Shown: piece after piece, positions 14,180 through 22,175 of the stretch
Position numbering within the stretch: the stretch's first letter is position 1
Layout of the letters: the number at the start of each line of letters is the position of its first letter
Notes under the pieces: model-generated
The model's database searches: none
Seen by the model: the letters and a program-made list of their open reading frames with translations, nothing else
Told to the model about the DNA's origin: nothing
Program-made: the position numbers and the translations under genes
Virus record (IMG/VR): IMGVR_UViG_3300020419_000759
Location: 1 to 22,261 of that record
DNA: 22,261 bases
Reading direction: 5' to 3' (one strand)
Origin: a virus

Positions 14180-14208
14180 ATTATAGCAATTTTAGTTGTC
14201 ATTGTCAA
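14180..14208 (-). promoter_or_regulatory. Sigma70-type promoter P2 (TTGACA-N17-TATAAT), predicted leaderless
   Basis: Both hexamers are consensus: TTGACA at 14208-14203 and TATAAT at 14185-14180, with a 17-nt spacer. The ATG of the QueD-like gene begins 6 nt after the -10 box (A at 14174), so a normal start point would leave no 5' leader and no Shine-Dalgarno. The -35 box lies within the last codons of the 170-residue gene. This promoter should drive the run from the QueD-like gene down to the SGNH genes. Confidence 0.8.
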
Positions 14209-14704
14209 CGTCAATTACTGTGTCTCCTACATATTCAGACCAATCTGTGTAGTGCATATGTTTTGTGATTTCTTTTAAGTTTTTACTCCAAACACCTGTA
14301 TTAGAATGTCCCCACGTCACATCATCTATTTTCAGTGTCGTGTTTTTATTCAATTTATAAATGTTTGGTATTTTTGCACTTACCATCGGAATGAATCTTT
14401 CAAATTTCATTAATCCTGTTTCAGTTACCTTTTCGATATATTCAATGCCGAAATCTAAAGTAACCCAGTATTTGTTTTCTAATAATTCTTTCATCACTGT
14501 TGCAAATTTTCCATCACCATCATAACTTTGGCTAGTACCAAAGTAAATGTGTTTGCAATTATGATGATCAGCCAAGTCCATTATTTCTTTTGGATCTCTT
14601 GTGCCTACAACAAATAATGTTCTAAATCCTTTTGCTACTGTGTTTTCTATTTCATCACCAACAAAATATATAACCTGTTTTCTTTTTGCTGTGTCTAAAG
14701 CCAT
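14192..14704 (-). CDS. Conserved phage protein, unknown function
   Basis: The protein has 170 residues. It begins MALDTAKRKQVIYFVGDEIENT, continues with alternating beta and alpha segments (GFRTLFVVGTRDPKEIMDLADHH, KHIYFGTSQSYD), and contains KYWVTLDFGIEYIEK and TLKIDDVTWGHSNTGVWSKNL. I recall a related cyanophage hypothetical protein with the same VTLDF...KIDD.TW...GVW pattern; its function is not known. It could be a small alpha/beta enzyme or an inactive relative. GAGG lies 8 nt before the ATG. It overlaps the dehydrogenase gene by 10 nt and ends just before the next promoter's -10 box. Confidence 0.8.
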   Translation of the reverse strand: MALDTAKRKQVIYFVGDEIENTVAKGFRTLFVVGTRDPKEIMDLADHHNCKHIYFGTSQSYDGDGKFATVMKELLENKYWVTLDFGIEYIEKVTETGLMKFERFIPMVSAKIPNIYKLNKNTTLKIDDVTWGHSNTGVWSKNLKEITKHMHYTDWSEYVGDTVIDVDNDN

Positions 14705-15597
14705 TCTATGTATCCTCTGTTAAATCCTGGTTTTCTATTGTCGCTTTCTTTAAATGCATCTTCCCATTCAGATAGTCTATCATATCCTTTTGTCCAAAAC
14801 TCATTGATGTCTAATGCACCTGTTTCAATCATCTTTACAGCCATTTCCATACATCTTTTAAAGTTTTTTTGTCTCGGACTTGGAAATATCACTGTTACTG
14901 CATTCCAAAGAAGTTTTTCAAATCTTGTTGTAATACCATTTGATTTTTCTGCACCTAATACAATTAAACCTTGTTCTGTTACTAAATCTTGAGTAAACAC
15001 TTCATCTCTTGTGTTTAAGTCTATCACAATCTCATAAGTGTTATCTAAACTGTCTTTCAGTTTGTCTCCCCAAAGTTCTTTATTGCTTTTGCCTAGTACA
15101 TCTATTTCAAAGAAATAATGTGCATTTAGATATTGGTATACTACCCATGCTAAAAAGCCACTGCCTATTATTGCAATTCTGGCTCCTTTTACATTACGTT
15201 TTTCAAATTGATCTTCTTCTTGCATTACAACATTCAAACCACAAGCAACTGGTTCTATGATGTATTTAGGGTCGAGGCGTGGCACCTTAACAAAAGTTCC
15301 GTCATTTGCATTATACTCATCTGCATATGCAGGCTCTCCTCTTGTAGCAACATAGTCTCCAACATCTACGTCTTTAACGTCAGCACCTACTTCTAGCACT
15401 TCTCCTAGACCTTCATGTCCTTGCATTTCAAGTGGCAAAGGACCAAAGTTGCCATGCATCATTTCTATATCACTTCTGCACACACCAGTCATTTTACTTT
15501 TTACACGTATTTGATAAGGCTCCAAATCAGGTATAGTAATTTTACCTTCTTCGAATTTGCCTTTACCTTCAGTGTACAGTATCGATACTTCTTTCAT
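14695..15597 (-). CDS. Zinc-dependent alcohol dehydrogenase-type (MDR) oxidoreductase
   Basis: The 300-residue protein is a medium-chain dehydrogenase/reductase. Catalytic zinc ligands are C40 (TGVCRSD), H61-E62 (GHEGLG) and the EPVACGLN segment (115-122). The NAD(P)-binding loop IIGSGFLAW is at 143-151. The four-Cys structural zinc lobe of classical enzymes is missing, and the protein is shorter than usual (about 340-370). Family members oxidise alcohols or sugars, such as polyol dehydrogenases. AGGAG precedes the ATG by 7 nt. It overlaps the Gfo/Idh-type gene by 29 nt, so the two may act in succession on one substrate. Confidence 0.88.
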   Translation of the reverse strand: MKEVSILYTEGKGKFEEGKITIPDLEPYQIRVKSKMTGVCRSDIEMMHGNFGPLPLEMQGHEGLGEVLEVGADVKDVDVGDYVATRGEPAYADEYNANDGTFVKVPRLDPKYIIEPVACGLNVVMQEEDQFEKRNVKGARIAIIGSGFLAWVVYQYLNAHYFFEIDVLGKSNKELWGDKLKDSLDNTYEIVIDLNTRDEVFTQDLVTEQGLIVLGAEKSNGITTRFEKLLWNAVTVIFPSPRQKNFKRCMEMAVKMIETGALDINEFWTKGYDRLSEWEDAFKESDNRKPGFNRGYIEWL

Positions 15598-16480
15598 TTA
15601 TTAACTCCTGAATCCATAAATCATAATCTAATTGCTTGTTCCAAAATGCATCATCGTCTTTGTGTACTATTGATGATCTTATCATCTGTTCATACGCACT
15701 TTCAGGACACAATCCTAATTCGATTGATTCCAAATGCGAATCACCATCTTTATAAAAATGCATTGCAACGTCATCATGCATATTACTTTTCCACATTGTT
15801 TTTAAAATAAATGTTTTTTCACCATTTGATAATGTAATTTCTGCTTCATCATCAACGTCATACACACCATCTTTGTTTACTACACCATACTCTGTGCCTA
15901 CACAATCATTTAGAGACCAACGTTGATTTTTATCAAACTTTTGTACTTTATAGTCTTTGTATTTGCCATTTGTTAATTGCACAAATAAACTTAACAAGTG
16001 TGGCAATAAGTCTTTGCTTACTCCACCCAACGCATATTTTTTATTTGTAAACCAAGTGCCTGGACCCGGTATTCTATTTTTGTTAATCCAATTAATTTGC
16101 ACAAGGTCACTTGCGTCGACTGATTGTTGCATTTCATTTATATTCTCTCTAAACATATTGTTTTTAGTCATCATAAATTTTGTTGGTTTATGTAAACTGT
16201 TCAGCAATCTCCAATGATTAGTTGATTCAACTCCTGGCTTTTCTACAAAAACCATGCTGGCACATGGCGCCACTTTCTGTGCTGTCTTATAATGCAAATG
16301 ATTAGGCACACAGATATGAGCAGTATCAAATGGTGAATGCGTTGCCAATGCTGTTGTTAGTTCTAAGAAGTCTGCTTGTTTGCTAGGATCATTGTCCACA
16401 GTAATTACTTCATGTCCCATTTTTAATAAGACATCTTTGTACAACTGTCCGAAACTTAATCCTACAACCAAACTTTTCAT
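15569..16480 (-). CDS. Gfo/Idh/MocA-family oxidoreductase
   Basis: The 303-residue protein has the N-terminal Rossmann fold (SLVVGLSFGQLYKDVL, a loose GxGxxG; then VITVDNDPSK as the end of strand 2), the EKP motif at 80-82 (FVEKPGVES) and GGVSKDLLPHLLSL (152-165), the family segment with the likely catalytic D157 and H161. These enzymes usually oxidise or reduce sugars and cyclitols with NAD(P). Canonical glycines of the nucleotide loop are reduced (GLSFGQ), so cofactor binding could be altered. GGAG lies 5 nt before the ATG. It sits immediately downstream of the DpdA gene and a small basic gene. Confidence 0.85.
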   Translation of the reverse strand: MKSLVVGLSFGQLYKDVLLKMGHEVITVDNDPSKQADFLELTTALATHSPFDTAHICVPNHLHYKTAQKVAPCASMVFVEKPGVESTNHWRLLNSLHKPTKFMMTKNNMFRENINEMQQSVDASDLVQINWINKNRIPGPGTWFTNKKYALGGVSKDLLPHLLSLFVQLTNGKYKDYKVQKFDKNQRWSLNDCVGTEYGVVNKDGVYDVDDEAEITLSNGEKTFILKTMWKSNMHDDVAMHFYKDGDSHLESIELGLCPESAYEQMIRSSIVHKDDDAFWNKQLDYDLWIQELINERSIDTVH

Positions 16481-16677
16481 TATACTCCGATTGTCCTTTT
16501 CATATGATCAATCTGTGTTTTTAAAAACAATTTGATCTTTTTAAATTTTACTAGAAGTTGTTTAGAGTCCCAAGTTCTATCTAATCCTCTTTCCACTTCC
16601 ATTTCGTCTACTTTCTTTTTGTACCAATCGTACTCTTTTTGTAGTGCCTTTACCTTTTTACTTTTCATTTTCGCCAT
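16480..16677 (-). CDS. Small basic coiled-coil protein
   Basis: The protein has 65 residues from ATG 16677, chosen because a strong AGGAGG precedes it by 6 nt; a longer frame to 16719 would overlap the DpdA gene. It is rich in Lys and Arg, starts MAKMKSKKVKALQKEYDWYKKK and is probably all helical. This suits a nucleic-acid-binding or adaptor protein. I recognise no family. Its position one base after the DpdA stop suggests co-expression, and a partner role in DNA modification is possible but unproven. Confidence 0.72.
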   Translation of the reverse strand: MAKMKSKKVKALQKEYDWYKKKVDEMEVERGLDRTWDSKQLLVKFKKIKLFLKTQIDHMKRTIGV

Positions 16678-16678
16678 A

Positions 16679-18157
16679 TTATACCTCCTCAAATAAGTTT
16701 TGAAATTGTGTACTTGCATTAACAGTTTTCTTTCCTGTTGCTCCTCTTGTGCCTATAATTGACATCCAAAATCTCTGAAACTCTTCAATCACTGCATTTG
16801 CTTCATCTCTACTGCTTGTTGCAAATACGGCATTAACAATATCTCTAAAAGCAATTCTGTCAAACTGTTCTTGTACAAGCATCTTAGGATTGATACCTTT
16901 GTCATACATTTGATTTGCTTCTTGTACTGCTTGTATATGCATCCAAACATTGTGAGCCATCTGTAGTGTGTAACTGAAACTGTCCCAACTTGTTTTAGGA
17001 TCATTACCCATTTTATTTAGGTCTCCTGGATTATAGCAAGTGATGTCTTTCAACATCCATCTTGCACTAACAGGACTGTCTCTAAACGCAGGAAATATTC
17101 CTTTTTCTAAGACAGCATCTTTGAATGCTTTTGTTTCTTTTGCAAATCCTTTATCATCTGCACTTGCCATCATTCTGTATACCCATTTGGCTTTATCTTT
17201 AATTTCTATATCTGTGTAAACTTGTCCATTTGCACTTGCTAAAAAAGGACTTGCACAATCAAATGTAATCATAAAGTTTTCGTTGTGATACTTTCTTATT
17301 GCTCTTTGTACATCAGTTAATAGCACTGCCCATTCTAATTTACTTGTACCTAAGAAGTGCATGACATCATGTTTACCTTTTTCAAGTAATCCATCAAATC
17401 TTAATGCAACCAAACGTTTTAATGCCAAATGTATATCACACATATTTTGACCACCCATTGCCCAACCATTGAAGTGTGTGCTTGGATACTTTTTAGGATC
17501 ACAGTAATCTTTCATTTGAAGATACCAATCGTCTGCTTGTTGGAAGTTTTCACCTTGTAGTACATTTAAAAATTTACAATTACCATTTCTATTTTTCATA
17601 AAGTAATCATTATTAATTCTTGTACCATCTACCGCTTCTTGATAAGAATTGATATTACTTGCTTTTGCACCTTCTGGAGAACGAGAAACCCAAGCAGGAA
17701 TATCAAGTATCATGCCATAGTCCATATTACCGTCCATGAATTCAAGCACTTGCTCTCTTTTCTTTTTAGCCTTAGGACAGGTTGGATCTTTCCAATCACC
17801 TTCCCATACACCCTTACCAATCTGGAAACCACCTGAATCACCTAATAACCAATTATCATTTCGATCTCTTTGTCTAATGATATCATCACGCACACTAAAT
17901 TTCTTCATGTTTAAATCTGCGTGACCCGCCGAGTATAAATGCCACTTGTAATAAAAATATGTGTCTTTGGACTTCATATAATTTAATCCTTCAACACCAT
18001 GCTCAAAGTTTTGAGGTATTCTTTCTGGCTTAATATAATCTTCTTCGTGTCTTGCTTTACCCAAGTCTCGAGCAAAGAAACTGCTCATAGCAGGAAGGAA
18101 CGTTGCGTAGTCCTTCTGCTTCTCAGTTAGATTATCAGTTGGTATCTTCTTATCCAT
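16679..18157 (-). CDS. dpdA: DpdA-type DNA-guanine transglycosylase (TGT-like)
   Basis: DpdA exchanges guanine in DNA for a 7-deazaguanine base, by the chemistry of bacterial tRNA-guanine transglycosylase (TGT). The 492-residue protein has each key TGT segment: D107-SGGFQ (proton acceptor), D152 in MILDIPAW, Q201 in VLQG, G235 in WAMGGQN, and D300 in TFDCASPF (nucleophile). The structural zinc CxCxxC motif of tRNA enzymes is not kept, but a lone Cys and the HN of QMAHNVWMH (near 398) align with its surroundings. This fits a DNA-acting relative rather than a tRNA enzyme. The gene follows the probable sliding clamp by 3 nt. FolE, QueD-like and QueE proteins in the window would supply the base. 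Confidence 0.88.
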   Translation of the reverse strand: MDKKIPTDNLTEKQKDYATFLPAMSSFFARDLGKARHEEDYIKPERIPQNFEHGVEGLNYMKSKDTYFYYKWHLYSAGHADLNMKKFSVRDDIIRQRDRNDNWLLGDSGGFQIGKGVWEGDWKDPTCPKAKKKREQVLEFMDGNMDYGMILDIPAWVSRSPEGAKASNINSYQEAVDGTRINNDYFMKNRNGNCKFLNVLQGENFQQADDWYLQMKDYCDPKKYPSTHFNGWAMGGQNMCDIHLALKRLVALRFDGLLEKGKHDVMHFLGTSKLEWAVLLTDVQRAIRKYHNENFMITFDCASPFLASANGQVYTDIEIKDKAKWVYRMMASADDKGFAKETKAFKDAVLEKGIFPAFRDSPVSARWMLKDITCYNPGDLNKMGNDPKTSWDSFSYTLQMAHNVWMHIQAVQEANQMYDKGINPKMLVQEQFDRIAFRDIVNAVFATSSRDEANAVIEEFQRFWMSIIGTRGATGKKTVNASTQFQNLFEEV

Positions 18158-18160
18158 ATA

Positions 18161-18889
18161 CTACTTTGTTTGTGCAGGCAATATGTAATTGTATTCACCA
18201 ATTCCACTATCCACAGTAATCTGCATTGCTCCTTGATCAGAAATATTCATTTTAATTCTGCCATCAAGACTCAAAATGCTTATCACTTGTTGTATAGGCC
18301 AACTCCAAGAATTTTTAAGTTCTTTAGTTACGTTGCCTTCAAAAACAAATGATCCTGCGTGTGAGTTTGCATCACCAAAGTAAAGCACTAAATTATTGTT
18401 TTCTGTTTTCACAGTAAACACAGTTTCTTCAACGTGTGCCGCCGCTTGTAATTTAAGTCTAGCAATCGCCGCCACTCTTGGTTCAAACTCTATGTCCCAA
18501 GCAGTTCCTTTGAATTTAACTGATTTTAGTTTTTCATTGATGATTTCAGTGCTCATAAATCTGTAATCATTTTTAAAGTCTTTACCAGCATTTTCAAAAT
18601 GTATGTGCGTTGGCACAGTTTTTCCATTTCTTTCTGCTGACTTAACTTCTATTTTTGCGTCCTTTTGATATTCAGGACATTTTAAGTGAAGTGCTAACTT
18701 GTCTAAGTTAGGCATTCCAAACACACCATCAAATTCATTTACTTTGTTGTTCGTGTTTCCTGCAAGTATCACTGATCTATCTTCAGCCATACTTTCTATT
18801 TTTGTTTGCTCTTCGTTGCTTACTTTAACAAGGCTTAGAAATCCAAGCGAATGTGTATGTGCAACGATATCTTGTAAGATGTCTTTCAT
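18161..18889 (-). CDS. 45: Probable sliding clamp (T4 gp45-like)
   Basis: The 242-residue protein is close to the length of T4 gp45 (228) and has the mixed strand/helix pattern of clamp folds. Alternating hydrophobic strands are evident (FTVKTENNNLVLYFGDA, IKMNISDQGAMQITVDSG), and its C-terminal EYNYILPA resembles the last strand of phage clamps. The N-terminal GVFGMPNLDKLALHLKC fits a clamp helix-strand unit. Sequence similarity to gp45 is not obvious by eye, so the call leans on fold pattern and context: it lies 61 nt after dexA and near the polymerase. A strong promoter and AAGGAG precede the ATG. The clamp loader genes (44, 62) are not in the window. Confidence 0.6.
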   Translation of the reverse strand: MKDILQDIVAHTHSLGFLSLVKVSNEEQTKIESMAEDRSVILAGNTNNKVNEFDGVFGMPNLDKLALHLKCPEYQKDAKIEVKSAERNGKTVPTHIHFENAGKDFKNDYRFMSTEIINEKLKSVKFKGTAWDIEFEPRVAAIARLKLQAAAHVEETVFTVKTENNNLVLYFGDANSHAGSFVFEGNVTKELKNSWSWPIQQVISILSLDGRIKMNISDQGAMQITVDSGIGEYNYILPAQTK

Positions 18890-18909
18890 TATATGTTCTC
18901 CTTATCTAC

Positions 18910-18938
18910 ATTATATTTAGGTTTTGGCGAAAAGTCAA
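18910..18938 (-). promoter_or_regulatory. Sigma70-type promoter P1 (TTGACT-N17-TATAAT)
   Basis: The -35 box TTGACT is at 18938-18933 and the -10 box TATAAT at 18915-18910, with a 17-nt spacer. The predicted start near 18903 coincides with AAGGAG, giving a leader of about 14 nt before the clamp ATG at 18889. The -35 box lies in an 11-bp inverted repeat (AGTCA-A-TGACT, 18933-18943). It is positioned to drive the clamp, dpdA and the oxidoreductase genes. Confidence 0.75.
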
Positions 18939-18950
18939 TGACTAATTCTA

Positions 18951-19490
18951 TCATCTTTTCTTAACTCCAAAATTTTTATATGCTTTTTGAACTGACTTTG
19001 CCTGGAAATAACAATCAGCAAGTGCATTGTGTAAATCCATTTGGACATCTTTTCTTGGATCTTTTGGTAACATATTGAACAGTGTTCGTGAATCACGTAT
19101 CTGCCAATAGTTCCAAGGCACAGGTTGTCCTAATTGTGCATATAAATTCTGTAATATTGCGTAGTCAAACAAAGGACCTTGACACCAAAGTTCATCTAGT
19201 CCAACGCAAAATTTGTTTAATTGTTTTATAAATTCTAATAAAGTGGTACGGTCTTCATCACCTAATGCTTCATCTCTTATTTTTGCATCTTGTTTGCCCC
19301 ACCATTCTAAAGTGTTATCATCTACATGACGATCAAGTTCACTTTGCTCATCTACATTAAGACGCAAATACAAACCTGAATGTGGCTCTTCATTTGTGTA
19401 AGGATCAAATTTAATGGCACCCACAGTCAATATTGTAGCATCTGGTCTAGTGCTTAACGTTTCTAAGTCTATCATTCCGTGTGTTGCCAT
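18951..19490 (-). CDS. dexA: DexA-like 3'-5' exonuclease (DEDDh)
   Basis: The 179-residue protein is a DEDDh exonuclease of the RNase T/DexA kind. Active-site residues are D8 and E10 (MIDLETLS), D109 (PLFDYAIL), and H154 with D159 (LHNALADCY). T4 DexA (227 residues) helps degrade host or damaged DNA and affects recombination; the phage protein here is somewhat shorter but full across the catalytic core. The ATG directly follows the TAA of the polymerase gene, with GGAGGA of the polymerase end acting as ribosome binding site, so the two are tightly coupled. Confidence 0.9.
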   Translation of the reverse strand: MATHGMIDLETLSTRPDATILTVGAIKFDPYTNEEPHSGLYLRLNVDEQSELDRHVDDNTLEWWGKQDAKIRDEALGDEDRTTLLEFIKQLNKFCVGLDELWCQGPLFDYAILQNLYAQLGQPVPWNYWQIRDSRTLFNMLPKDPRKDVQMDLHNALADCYFQAKSVQKAYKNFGVKKR

Positions 19491-22163
19491 TTATCCTCCA
19501 AAATCAAATAGGTTGTTGAATGTGTTTTTACTTTCAGTTGACTTTATATCCCAACCAAGTACGCCTAACAAGTTGCCAAGTTTGTTATCAATCAATGTGC
19601 TTTCCATAGCATCATTGTCAAATGGCAGTTCTTTAAACCAATTAGGAATATGCATTTCATCTGTTGGATAAGCCACAGATGTAAAGTCTAGTGGATTCTT
19701 TTTAAGTTTACACACAATAACTTTCATACCGTCCATAATTTCCATAGAGTATTTGTCGCTATGCATTCTTTTTAAATTGTTCCAATTGATACTTGCTCTC
19801 ACGTGTCCTGGCATATTTGCTTTGCCTTGACGTGCTTCTTTTTTAGCATACTCTTGAATGTTGTTTGCTCTACGTGGAGATCCTTTCTCCCAACCTGGTC
19901 TTTGTTTAAATTCATTTCTAAATTGACTTATTCTATCCAGTACTTCATCTTCAGTTTTCTTTGTAAGCACCATTAATAATAATTCATTTAAGAAGTCCTG
20001 TATAAACACAGGAGTATCTGACCTTTTCAGATCAAGACCCATTGCTTTTATTTTTCCTGGTTTGTTACCTTCATCCTGTCTATAACCTTCTAGATCATAT
20101 ATCAATATAGCATATCTTTTCTTTGTGATAAACAATCCAGTTTCAGCAACAGATTCTCTACCTGCTTGAATTACTTCTGCTCTTGATTTCAAACAATGAA
20201 ATGCTTTTCCCATAAATTTTTTGAAACTGCCATTTACTTCTTCACACACTTGATCATAAAGTTTTATAACACTTTCTTTAGTCCACGGAATTTGTCCCGC
20301 TTGTATTTCTTTTTTCAATACTTCATATGCAGAAAAGTATGCGGAATCTGTATCACCATATATTATTGATTTACCAACATGGTTGTATTCACCTGTGATC
20401 ACTTCATTAATTTTTGCCGCCATGTGTTTACTAATCTGTCTACCGGATAGTGTAGTTGATTGTCCAATACGTTTGTCAAAGAATCTACATCCTGGATTTA
20501 AAATTGCACCATATAAACTGTTCAAATTAATCTTCTTAACAAGTTGTCTTTTATCCCAGAATTCTATTTCAGCATCGTTGTTTGCCTCTTTGGCTTTCTT
20601 CAACATACCTTGCATTTCTTTTCTTTCTTTATACCAACGTGCAAGTAGTCCTGGTATTACTCCTTCAAACTCACTTGTGAAAATTGTACCATTAGCACTC
20701 ATCATCATAGGATTATTACTGTCGAATATCATCTTGTAAATTTCAGCACCACTCATTACTTCTGATTTGCCATCTTCCCAATCAACATGAATTGAAATGT
20801 CTTTTCTTTGTTGCATTACTGCATCATATTCTAGTGAACCAAAATGATTTTCCCAAGAACCTGCAAAGGATTTCTTTTGTAGTGTCATTTGTTCTTCAAT
20901 GTATTCATCAGTATGACTAGGTCTCAATTGTCCCATGACACATTCAGGAGCCATATTCAATGCTCTAATCACAGAAGGATAAAGTGAATTAATGTCCATT
21001 GATCCTATCCAGTTGTGTAATCCTTTTCTTGGATATGCCACATAGGCACCAGCCGCCGCTGTGTTTTCTCCTACATCTCTTTTAGGTCTATTTGGAACTT
21101 GCACCCCTCGTCTATGTGCTTCATTTATAATTGCTTGTTCTGTAACTGCAACTGCACCTAGTGTTGTTTGACATAACACTGTGTTTGCGTGTGCTAGTTC
21201 ATTTGATAATGAAATGAATCTAAGTTTCCTATCTAGTTTATCAATTAGTCTTGTATCTTGTCTGTTGTATTCTATAAAAGTTCTAAAGTCTTGGTTGTAT
21301 AACTGATCCAGACTGCCTTCATACACAGTTTTCTTTTCTCCTAGTTCATGTTCACCAATAGCATCTAATCTATAACTGTGTCGTTCTTCATATGTGTATT
21401 TTCTATAAAGTTCTAAAGAATCTAAATGCACTCTACCCACTAGATCATAAGTTTCTTGTTCACGACCAAATCTTTCAAATACTCTTTTCTTAGGCAGTTG
21501 TTTCCATAAACAAAGTTTTCTTGTGTCATCTTTGCTTAATACTTTTTGAATTCTGTTTATTACGTATGGAATATCGTAACCTTCTGAGTTCCAACCACTT
21601 AACACGTCAGCATCTTGAATTATATCTAAAAATGCTTTTAACATTTCACCTTCGTCTTTATAAAGATATAAGTTGTCTATGCCTTTTGTAATTTCTTCTG
21701 CTTCTTGTATACTCATTGTTTTTGGTGGAACAGCAAAGGTAACCAATGAGTCCATCCATTGCAACGCAACTGATATCGCTGTGATTGGCATAAATGGATC
21801 ACTTGGAGTACTAAATCCTTTTTCAGGATCAAAGTCAGCCTCAATATCAAAGAATGCAATTTTTAAATCAGGTGCATCTGCATTAAGATAATTTTCACTT
21901 AAACATTGAAATATTGGATTGATGTCTGATTCGAATAATTGTTTGTTTCTGTTTATTGCTAATTCTTTGTGAAAGTCTTTTGTTGTTTTAGATATTACTC
22001 TATTGAGTGTTTTTCCAGTTGTACTTTTATATTTTCCTCTTGGATCTTCATAGTAGAATGTGTATTTGATTGGATATTCTTTGAAAACTCTTTCACCATT
22101 TTGACGTTCAACAACTCTTACAATGTCTGCTCCTCTATCAAAATAGCCGTCTATATAACTCAT
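19491..22163 (-). CDS. 43: Family B DNA polymerase (T4 gp43-like)
   Basis: This 890-residue replicative polymerase nearly equals T4 gp43 in length (898). The 3'-5' exonuclease domain shows D106/E108 (FFDIEADF), D197 (WNSEGYDIPY) and D303 (YNRQDTRLIDK). The palm shows motif A D390-INSLYPSVI, motif B KKINLNSLYG (543-552) and motif C YGDTDS (602-607, D604 and D606). KKRYAIL follows near 690. The C-terminus NTFNNLFDFGG resembles a clamp-binding peptide such as that of T4 gp43. The ATG at 22163 has AGGAG 5 nt before it and two tandem hairpins just upstream, which may serve as an autoregulatory operator. The gene is intact within the window. Confidence 0.98.
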   Translation of the reverse strand: MSYIDGYFDRGADIVRVVERQNGERVFKEYPIKYTFYYEDPRGKYKSTTGKTLNRVISKTTKDFHKELAINRNKQLFESDINPIFQCLSENYLNADAPDLKIAFFDIEADFDPEKGFSTPSDPFMPITAISVALQWMDSLVTFAVPPKTMSIQEAEEITKGIDNLYLYKDEGEMLKAFLDIIQDADVLSGWNSEGYDIPYVINRIQKVLSKDDTRKLCLWKQLPKKRVFERFGREQETYDLVGRVHLDSLELYRKYTYEERHSYRLDAIGEHELGEKKTVYEGSLDQLYNQDFRTFIEYNRQDTRLIDKLDRKLRFISLSNELAHANTVLCQTTLGAVAVTEQAIINEAHRRGVQVPNRPKRDVGENTAAAGAYVAYPRKGLHNWIGSMDINSLYPSVIRALNMAPECVMGQLRPSHTDEYIEEQMTLQKKSFAGSWENHFGSLEYDAVMQQRKDISIHVDWEDGKSEVMSGAEIYKMIFDSNNPMMMSANGTIFTSEFEGVIPGLLARWYKERKEMQGMLKKAKEANNDAEIEFWDKRQLVKKINLNSLYGAILNPGCRFFDKRIGQSTTLSGRQISKHMAAKINEVITGEYNHVGKSIIYGDTDSAYFSAYEVLKKEIQAGQIPWTKESVIKLYDQVCEEVNGSFKKFMGKAFHCLKSRAEVIQAGRESVAETGLFITKKRYAILIYDLEGYRQDEGNKPGKIKAMGLDLKRSDTPVFIQDFLNELLLMVLTKKTEDEVLDRISQFRNEFKQRPGWEKGSPRRANNIQEYAKKEARQGKANMPGHVRASINWNNLKRMHSDKYSMEIMDGMKVIVCKLKKNPLDFTSVAYPTDEMHIPNWFKELPFDNDAMESTLIDNKLGNLLGVLGWDIKSTESKNTFNNLFDFGG

Positions 22164-22175
22164 TTATTCTCCTAA

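Noticed and set aside
15415-15810. 131-residue open frame on the plus strand
   Set aside because: It lies opposite the dehydrogenase and Gfo/Idh genes, has no ribosome binding site and an unnatural His/Phe/Leu-rich composition. It is the shadow of well-supported genes.
20383-20739. 118-residue open frame on the plus strand within the polymerase gene
   Set aside because: It is antisense to conserved polymerase sequence around motif B. Its Ser/Leu/Ile-rich composition is typical of an antisense shadow.
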